DNA of 11,957 bases from an uncultured Solirubrobacter sp. (GTDB lineage: Bacteria; Actinomycetota; Thermoleophilia; Solirubrobacterales; Solirubrobacteraceae): the NCBI GenBank assembly GCA_937871635.1, contig CALMNS010000806.1:1-11957 (forward strand), written 5' to 3'. A program made the translations under genes and the position numbers. Positions 7,728 to 11,957 of the stretch are shown here, in pieces. Each line of letters opens with the position of its first letter. Within the stretch, counting starts at the first letter, position 1. The notes below the pieces were generated by a model. It was not told the DNA's origin, did not search any database, and was given only the letters and a program-made list of their open reading frames with translations.

Positions 7728-8602
7728 AGGAGTTCGAGACCGCGGTCGCTTCGCTGCGCAGTGAGATCCTCGCGCACTGCTACAGGATGCTCGGCTCGTG
7801 GGACGACGCCGAAGACGCGGTCCAGGAGACCTACGTCCGGGGCTATCGGGCCTGGGATCGCTTCGACCAGCGTGCCTCGCCGCGCACCTGGCTCTATCGC
7901 ATCGCCACCAACGTCTGTCTCAACGCCGCCCGTGACCGCGCTCGCCGCGCGCTGCCCTCCGGGATCGGGGCGCCAGCTGAGGATCTCGGCGCGCCAGGGG
8001 AGGTGATGCCGTCTGAGTACTGGATTCAGCCGTTCGCCGACGATCGCGCCGACCTCCGGCTCGCGTTGGTCGCCGGCATGCAGACGCTGCCGGCGACCCA
8101 GCGAGCGGTGCTCATCCTGCGCGACGTGCTCGGGTTCCCAGCCGCCGACGTCGCCGAGATGTTCGACACGTCGGTGCCGGCGGTGAAGAGCAGCCTGCAA
8201 CGCGCGCGGGCCACGCTCGCCGACGCTGCGCATGTCCCGGAGGACATCGTCGAACCCAGCGCCCCGGCAGCGCGGCGGCTGCTCGACACCTACGTCAAGG
8301 CGTTCGAGACGGCTCAGGTGGATGTGCTCACGGCGGTGCTTCGTGCCGACGCGACGATGGAGCTCGTGCCCGCTCGCACCTGGTACGCCGGCAAGACGGC
8401 CTGCTCGCTCGTCCTCACCAGCGCCGTGGGCAACCCCGGGGACTGGCGCATGATCCGCGCCGTGGCGAACGGCCAGCCTGCGGTCGCCGCCTACCTCCAC
8501 GGGCAGCCGTTCGGCGTCGCGGTGCTCGACACGCGCCGTGATGGGATCGCCGGCATCACCGTGTTCGGCGACCCTGCGTTGGTCGACAGGTTCACGGCCT
8601 GA
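7700..8602 (+). CDS. ECF sigma-70 factor with C-terminal SnoaL-like domain (SigX5/TIGR02960-like)
   Basis: The product has 300 residues. The ATG at 7700 is preceded by GAGAGG at a good distance and was chosen over an in-frame start at 7664 lying deeper in the esterase gene. Sigma region 2 covers about 15-75: EILAHCYRMLGSWDDAEDAVQETYVRGYRAW, then SPRTWLYRIATNVCLNAARDRAR. Region 4 covers about 125-175: LPATQRAVLILRDVLGFPAADVAEMFDTSVPAVKSSLQRARATL. The last 115 residues or so form a SnoaL/NTF2-like domain (LLDTYVKAFETAQVDVLTAVL, then TWYAGKTA and VANGQPAVAAYLHG). In this class the tail replaces a classical anti-sigma factor and regulates activity. It starts inside the esterase gene, so the hydrolase is either co-expressed or part of its regulon. 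A hairpin follows directly after the stop. Confidence 0.92.
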   Translation: MAANHADVVKEFETAVASLRSEILAHCYRMLGSWDDAEDAVQETYVRGYRAWDRFDQRASPRTWLYRIATNVCLNAARDRARRALPSGIGAPAEDLGAPGEVMPSEYWIQPFADDRADLRLALVAGMQTLPATQRAVLILRDVLGFPAADVAEMFDTSVPAVKSSLQRARATLADAAHVPEDIVEPSAPAARRLLDTYVKAFETAQVDVLTAVLRADATMELVPARTWYAGKTACSLVLTSAVGNPGDWRMIRAVANGQPAVAAYLHGQPFGVAVLDTRRDGIAGITVFGDPALVDRFTA

Positions 8603-8603
8603 T

Positions 8604-8644
8604 GGCCAAGCCGCCGAGCACCAGAGTCGGATCAGGCTGTGGCC
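8604..8644 (+). terminator. Bulged hairpin after the SnoaL-tailed sigma factor gene
   Basis: GGCCA-AGCC (8604-8612) pairs with GGCT-g-TGGCC (8635-8644), a 9-bp stem with one bulged base and a 22-base loop, beginning two bases after the stop codon. There is no T-tract. Its position supports a terminator separating the two sigma-factor modules, but the long loop makes this uncertain. Confidence 0.4.
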
Positions 8645-8770
8645 GGTGAAGGATCGTGCCGCGGCACAGTGAGCGGTGGGCGGGAGCACTCGGGGAGACC
8701 AGGGCGAAGGGCCTGCGGCAGCCGGCGACGGCGGGAGATCACCAGATACCGGAACTGGTCCGCCTGGGCT

Positions 8771-8800
8771 TGTCCGGTTCGAGAACGCCGGTCCGACGTC
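8771..8800 (+). promoter_or_regulatory. ECF-type promoter candidate for the DGPF-sigma operon
   Basis: TGTCCGG (8771-8777), eight bases, CGCCG (8786-8790), one base, then TCCGACGTC (8792-8800). The same pattern with identical spacing occurs before the DUF998 gene at 10500-10529. With TGTCCG as -35 and CCGAC as the -10 core the spacing is within the ECF range. From memory, ECF42 promoters of Streptomyces carry a TGTCGA-like -35 and a CGA/CGT-type -10, which this resembles without matching exactly. The element ends 44 bases before the ATG at 8845. Confidence 0.6.
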
Positions 8801-8844
8801 TCGTATGAAGGGTGCCGTTGGGGTGCCCAGTCGAAGGAGCGGTG

Positions 8845-9261
8845 ATGAAGTACATGATCATGACGTACGCGTCGCAGGCCGATTACGACGGCATGGCCGG
8901 CAAGCCCGGGGCCGGGCCGGCGTGGTCGCCGGAGGACCTCGCGGCGATGGGCGCGTTCATGGAGTCGTTCGCGGCCGAGCTCGTCGAGTCGGGCGAGCTG
9001 GTCGAGACGCGTGGGCTGGCGGCGCCCGCCCACACGCGCCGAGTCCGGCAGGAGGGCGGGGTCCCGGTCGTCAGCGACGGCCCGTACGCCGAGACCGAGG
9101 AGGTGCTGGCCGGCTACTGGGTGGTTGAGTGCGACGGCATCGACCGCGCGACGGAGATCGCCGGACGCCTTGCGCTGTGCCCGGCGCCCGAGCACGTGCG
9201 GGCAACGGCCGTCGCCGACGTCCGCCCGATCGATGAGTACGAGGCCGACCCGGCCGCTTGA
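8845..9261 (+). CDS. DGPF/YCII-related domain protein
   Basis: The product has 138 residues. The ATG at 8845 follows a strong AAGGAG ribosome binding site, which rules out an in-frame start at 8812. It is a single YCII-like (DGPF) domain: MKYMIMTYAS at the start, WSPEDLAAMGAFMESFAAEL near 27-46, and the signature DGPYAETEEVLAGYWVVE at 78-95, where Tyr takes the place of Phe in DGPF. ECDGIDRATEIAGRL and an acidic end follow. The family is small and dimeric, with a ferredoxin-like fold. Its biochemical role is unknown, although a conserved His/Asp pair in YciI has been proposed as catalytic. DGPF genes are the standard genomic partners and main regulon members of ECF42 sigma factors. Here the stop overlaps the sigma-factor start as TGATG, indicating translational coupling. 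Confidence 0.92.
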   Translation: MKYMIMTYASQADYDGMAGKPGAGPAWSPEDLAAMGAFMESFAAELVESGELVETRGLAAPAHTRRVRQEGGVPVVSDGPYAETEEVLAGYWVVECDGIDRATEIAGRLALCPAPEHVRATAVADVRPIDEYEADPAA

Positions 9262-10499
9262 TGGCCGACGACTTCCGCTCCGAGGATCTGCTGCGACGCT
9301 TGTCGCCCGAGGTCCTCGGTGCGGTCGTGCGGCGCTTCGGCCACTTCGACTTGGCTGAAGACGCCGTGCAGGAGGCGCTGCTCGCCGCCGCGCGGCAGTG
9401 GCCTACCGAGGGCCTGCCTGAGCGCCCCGGTGCCTGGCTCATCGCGGTCGCGGCGCGGCGGCTGACCGACCTGCTGCGTGCCGAGCAGGCGCGCCGGCGC
9501 CGCGAGGCGGATGTCGCGCGCTGGTCGGTCATCAACATCGCCGCGCCGCCGCCGGAGCGGCCCGGCGATGTTGATGACAGCCTTGTCTTGCTCTTTCTGT
9601 GCTGCCATCCGTCCCTGTCGCCAGCGTCGCAGATCGCGCTGACGCTGCGAGCGGTTGGTGGCCTGACGACCGCCGAGATCGCCCGCGGCTTCCTCGTCCC
9701 CGAGGCGACGATGACGCGGCGCATCACCCGCGCCAAGCAGACGATCGAGACGAGTGGCATCCGCTTCCGGATGCCGCGAGAGGACGAGCGCGACGGCCGT
9801 GTCGCCGCCGTGCTGCAGGTGCTCTACCTGACCTTCACCGAGGGCTACGCGGCGACCGCGGGGCCTCAGCTGCAGCGCACTGAGCTGGCCGCCGAGGCAA
9901 TTCGGCTGACGCGTATGGCCCGCCGGCTCCTGCCCGACGACGCCGAGGTCGCCGGGCTCCTGGCGCTCATGCTGCTGATTGACGCGCGCCGGGCGGCCCG
10001 GACGGCGCCCGACGGAACGCCGGTGCCGATGGCCGAGCAGGACCGCTGCCGGTGGGACGGGACCGCGATCGCGGAGGGCACGGCGCTTGTCGAGGACGCG
10101 CTGGGCCGCGGCCGACCGGGGCCGTACCAGGTTCAGGCCGCGATCGCGGCGCTGCATGACGAGGCGCCGAGCGCCGAAGCGACTGACTGGCCGCAGATCT
10201 TCGCGCTGTACGGGCGCCTGCTCGCGTTCGACGACAACCCGGTGGTGCGCCTCAACCGTGCGGTCGCCGCCGCCATGGTCCACGGCCCGGCGCGCGGCCT
10301 CGCGCTGCTCGACGAGGTCGCCGGCGACCACCGACTGGCCGGCGACCATCGCGTGCCGACCGTCCGCGCGCACCTGCTCGAGCTGGCGGGCGAGCAGGAC
10401 GCGGCGCGCCGCGCATTCGCCGAAGCGGCGAAGCGCGCGACCAGCTTGCCGCACCAGCGATACCTCAACACGCGCGCCACCCGTCTTCAGCCCGAATGA
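9261..10499 (+). CDS. ECF42-type RNA polymerase sigma factor with C-terminal extension
   Basis: The product has 412 residues, starting at the ATG at 9261 that shares one base with the previous TGA stop. The TTG one codon earlier is less likely. Region 2 is in about 15-85 (AVVRRFGHFDLAEDAVQEALLAAARQWP, PGAWLIAVAARRLTDLLRAEQ). Region 4 is in about 105-165 (DDSLVLLFLCCHPSLS, QIALTLRAVGGLTTAEIARGFLVPEATMTRRITRAK). The rest is the roughly 230-residue helical, TPR-like tail characteristic of ECF42 (VLYLTFTEGYAAT, LLIDARRAART, DGTPVPMAEQDRCRWD, FALYGRLLAFDDNPVVRLNRAVA). In ECF42 the tail replaces a classical anti-sigma factor and is needed for activity; the signal is unknown. No anti-sigma gene is adjacent. 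The coding sequence contains a perfect 16-bp inverted repeat in the linker between regions 2 and 4. Confidence 0.93.
   Translation: MADDFRSEDLLRRLSPEVLGAVVRRFGHFDLAEDAVQEALLAAARQWPTEGLPERPGAWLIAVAARRLTDLLRAEQARRRREADVARWSVINIAAPPPERPGDVDDSLVLLFLCCHPSLSPASQIALTLRAVGGLTTAEIARGFLVPEATMTRRITRAKQTIETSGIRFRMPREDERDGRVAAVLQVLYLTFTEGYAATAGPQLQRTELAAEAIRLTRMARRLLPDDAEVAGLLALMLLIDARRAARTAPDGTPVPMAEQDRCRWDGTAIAEGTALVEDALGRGRPGPYQVQAAIAALHDEAPSAEATDWPQIFALYGRLLAFDDNPVVRLNRAVAAAMVHGPARGLALLDEVAGDHRLAGDHRVPTVRAHLLELAGEQDAARRAFAEAAKRATSLPHQRYLNTRATRLQPE
9528..9578. repeat. Perfect 16-bp inverted repeat inside the ECF42 gene
   Basis: GTCATCAACATCGCCG (9528-9543) and its exact reverse complement CGGCGATGTTGATGAC (9563-9578) flank a 19-base spacer that can itself fold (GCCGC CGGA GCGGC). 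The arms encode VINIA and GDVDD (residues about 90-106) in the linker between sigma regions 2 and 4. The arms are less GC-rich than their surroundings. The right arm runs into DDSLVLLFLCCHP, which is typical of the family. The left arm does not look like a usual family sequence and may be a templated copy. Confidence 0.95.
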
Positions 10500-10529
10500 T
10501 GTCCGGGAAGCGTCCGCCGCTCCGACGTC
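10500..10529 (+). promoter_or_regulatory. ECF-type promoter candidate for the DUF998 gene
   Basis: TGTCCGG (10500-10506), eight bases, CGCCG (10515-10519), one base, TCCGACGTC (10521-10529). These blocks are identical in sequence and spacing to the element before the DGPF gene. It begins directly after the ECF42 stop codon and ends 47 bases before the GTG at 10577. It suggests that the DUF998 gene is transcribed by the same sigma factor as the DGPF-sigma operon. Confidence 0.6.
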
Positions 10530-10576
10530 CGGGGTGAACGGCACCGACGGGGTGCCGGCCGAACAAGGAGGACGAC

Positions 10577-11273
10577 GTGTCCACGCAGCCATCCCGGCGT
10601 CCGCCGCGCAGCACCCGGCGGCGGCGCCGGCGACACGGCCCTGGCCGCGCACCGCCTCGACCGCCCGCCTGCTCGCTGCCGGCGTCGCCGCCGGCCCGAT
10701 CTTCCTCATTGTCTACGCCGTTCAGGCCGTCACGCGCCCGGGGTTCGACTCGGACCGCCACCCGCTGAGCCTGCTCGCGCTTGGCGGCGGGGGCTGGGTG
10801 CAGATCGCGAACTTCGTCGTCGCCGGCGCGCTCTTCGTCGCCTGCGCCGCGGGCCTGAAGCGGACACTCACCGACGGCCCCGGCGCGACGTGGATCCCGC
10901 GACTCGCCGGTGCTATCGGCAGCGGGCTGATCATCGCCGGCGTCTTCGTCACCGACCCGGGCGCCGGATTCCCCGCCGGTGCCCCGGCCGGCACCCCCGA
11001 GATGAGCTGGCACGGCGCGCTTCACGAGCTCGGCTTCGTCGTCGTGCAGGTCTCTGGGTCGCGCTTTGCTTCGTGCTGCGCCGCCGCTTTGCGACCCTTC
11101 GCCGCCGCGGCGCGGCCCGGGCGTGCGTGGCGGCAGCCGCCGCTGCGATCTTGATCGCCGCCGTGCCGGACCCGGACAACTTCCCCGTCCGCATCCTCGT
11201 CGTGACCGCGATCGAATTCGCGGTCGTCGGCGCTATCGCGGCGCGCCTGCGCGACGCCGCCGCCGTCCGCTGA
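10577..11273 (+). pseudogene. DUF998 family membrane protein, disrupted by apparent frameshifts
   Basis: A strong AAGGAGG ribosome binding site (10565-10571) precedes the GTG at 10577, but the DUF998-like body is not in that frame. From about 10640 to 11054 the protein reads in the frame of base 10534: LLAAGVAAGPIFLIVYAVQAVTR, HPLSLLALGGGGWVQIANFVVAGALFVACAAGLKR, IPRLAGAIGSGLIIAGVFVTDPGAGFP, MSWHGALHELGFVV. Near 11053-11055 it jumps again. The continuation WVALCFVLRRRF, AAAAAAILIAAVP, FPVRILVVTAIEFAVVGAIAARLR reads in the frame of base 11055, as if one base were missing inside TCTCTGGG. Joined, this gives about 230 residues with six hydrophobic segments, normal for DUF998 integral membrane proteins, whose function is unknown. 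Alternatively, translation could begin at GTG 10534 or 10552, leaving only the 3' shift. Sequencing error is as likely as true decay. Confidence 0.72.
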
Positions 11274-11277
11274 CCCA

Positions 11278-11324
11278 AGCGCCAGAAAGCGGCGCCCTCG
11301 GCGCCTCCTCGCGTGTCTGGCGCT
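11278..11324 (+). terminator. Nested hairpin after the DUF998 gene
   Basis: AGCGCCAGA (11278-11286) and TCTGGCGCT (11316-11324) form a perfect 9-bp outer stem. Inside, GGCGCC at 11291-11296 and again at 11300-11305 can pair. The structure starts four bases after the DUF998 stop and lies between convergent genes, where a bidirectional terminator is expected. There is no T-tract. Confidence 0.5.
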
Positions 11325-11371
11325 CGACGCATCAGCCGGCGGCGCGTCTTCCAACGGCGCGGACATATTGG

Positions 11372-11403
11372 CAACGTTCCACTCGGGCGTCCTCCCGACG
11401 TTG
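11372..11403. other. Second hairpin in the convergent gap
   Basis: CAACG (11372-11376) and CGTTG (11399-11403) enclose TCGGG (11383-11387) and CCCGA (11394-11398) around a 6-base loop, with a 6-base bulge on one side. It lies between the DUF998 hairpin and the end of the TetR gene and could terminate the latter. Otherwise the gap 11325-11502 shows no gene. Confidence 0.3.
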
Positions 11404-11502
11404 TCCCTGGCCCGGATGGCGCGGCGTGGCTCTCCTTGCTTGGTGGTGGAGGTGGCGCGTCTTCCTGAGGACAAGGGCTGCTCGATGGGGCAGCTGCGTG
11501 CG

Positions 11503-11957
11503 CTACCGGGGTGGACGTGGAAGGTGGGTCAGGGCCGTCTCGGTGATGCCCCGCAGGGTGCTCTCGTCGATCCCGGCCTTGCCGAGGGCCTCGACGCCGC
11601 GGTGGACGGTCAGCAACAGGCCGGCGAGCCGCTGCGCATCGGCCGCGGGATCGATGTCGCCGTTGCGCTGACAGGCCTCGAGGTCGGCGGTGAGGGCCAG
11701 CTGGACGCTCTCGAAGGTCACCAGCGAGCGAGCCGAGACCACCTCGTCGTGCTCGGTCAGCTCGGCCGTGGCCTTGGCCACCAGGCAGCCGTGTTGGCGG
11801 CGCTCGGCACAGGCGGTCGCGTGGCCCAGCAGATAGGCGGTGAGTCGCTCGAACGCCTGCTCGTCGTCACCGCTCAGCTGGCGGTTCGCTGAGCCGATCG
11901 TCGCGTCGCAGTGATCGTCGAACACCCGGTGGAAGAGCTCGCGCTTGCCGCCGAACG
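11503..11957 (-). CDS. TetR/AcrR-family transcriptional regulator, C-terminal part (runs off the window)
   Basis: About 150 residues are visible, and the N-terminal HTH lies beyond the right edge. The first visible residues, FGGKRELFHRVFDDHC, match the end of the TetR DNA-binding domain (the usual YxHFxxKExLF helix), so the GTG at 11925 is internal and not a start. The ligand-binding part holds AFERLTAYLLGHATACAERRQHGCLVAKATAEL, VTFESVQLALTADLEACQRNGDIDPAADAQRLAGLLLTVHRGVEALGKAGID and ends LTHLPRPPR. The GCL(V/A) turn and the DIDPAADAQRLA helix are typical of TetR regulators that control efflux or oxidoreductase genes, but the ligand and target are not visible. It converges on the DUF998 gene. 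Confidence 0.88.
   Translation of the reverse strand, partial: FGGKRELFHRVFDDHCDATIGSANRQLSGDDEQAFERLTAYLLGHATACAERRQHGCLVAKATAELTEHDEVVSARSLVTFESVQLALTADLEACQRNGDIDPAADAQRLAGLLLTVHRGVEALGKAGIDESTLRGITETALTHLPRPPR

Noticed and set aside
8656..8667. Palindrome GTGCCGCGGCAC between the two sigma modules
   Set aside because: A 12-bp GC-rich palindrome is not rare at this base composition, and it has no promoter or repeat context.
9528..9578. Inverted repeat in the ECF42 gene as an insertion-sequence or miniature-element footprint
   Set aside because: The reading frame and domain order continue across it, the spacer is only 19 bases, and no target duplication is seen.
9114..10709. Long antisense open frame opposite the ECF42 gene
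   Set aside because: It has no domain features. The short identity of its VINIA and GDVDD segments with the sense protein is a trivial result of the inverted repeat at 9528-9578.
11341..11465. Direct repeat GGCGCGTCTTCC (11341-11352 and 11454-11465) as a possible mobile-element target duplication
   Set aside because: There are no terminal inverted repeats or transposase remnant between the copies, and the word is GC-rich enough to recur by chance.

Overview
The window is GC-rich throughout (clearly above 70% by eye), with third codon positions almost always G or C, GTG/TTG starts alongside ATG, and gene families typical of Actinomycetota: a CGNR zinc-finger protein, an ECF42-type sigma factor with a DGPF partner, a SnoaL-tailed ECF sigma factor, and a DUF998 membrane protein. 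The style resembles soil Thermoleophilia/Solirubrobacterales, but that assignment is an impression and was not computed. No rRNA, tRNA, CRISPR array, insertion sequence or phage gene was found.

Left part (1-2162): the end of an unrecognised protein is translationally coupled to a CGNR-type regulator. A two-domain VOC (glyoxalase-fold) protein follows, and a convergent O6-alkylguanine-DNA alkyltransferase gene (ogt) meets it.

Centre-left (2252-5609, minus strand): a class III PLP aminotransferase, a sugar-phosphate cyclase of the 3-dehydroquinate synthase family, and a FadR-type GntR regulator. The gntR promoter carries a palindrome overlapping its -10 box. A 9-of-11 match to it overlaps an extended -10-like box in front of the aminotransferase. 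This suggests a small regulated unit that makes or uses an amino-carbocycle or a keto-acid-derived amine. The product is unknown.

Centre (5657-6834): an orphan NarL-type response regulator with a reduced acidic pocket, a 73-residue XRE-type HTH protein, and a 198-base gap (6687-6884) that contains one hairpin and no recognisable gene.

Right part (6885-11273): two sigma-factor modules in tandem. The first is an HSL-type esterase overlapping an ECF sigma factor with a C-terminal SnoaL-like domain. The second is a DGPF/YCII protein overlapping an ECF42 sigma factor, followed by a DUF998 membrane-protein gene broken by apparent frameshifts. The DGPF and DUF998 genes share a 30-bp promoter-like element with identical internal spacing, ending 44 and 47 bases before their starts. 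It is a good candidate for the target of the ECF42 factor encoded between them. The ECF42 gene also contains a perfect 16-bp inverted repeat, which is very unlikely by chance.

Right edge: the C-terminal part of a TetR-family regulator on the minus strand runs out of the window.
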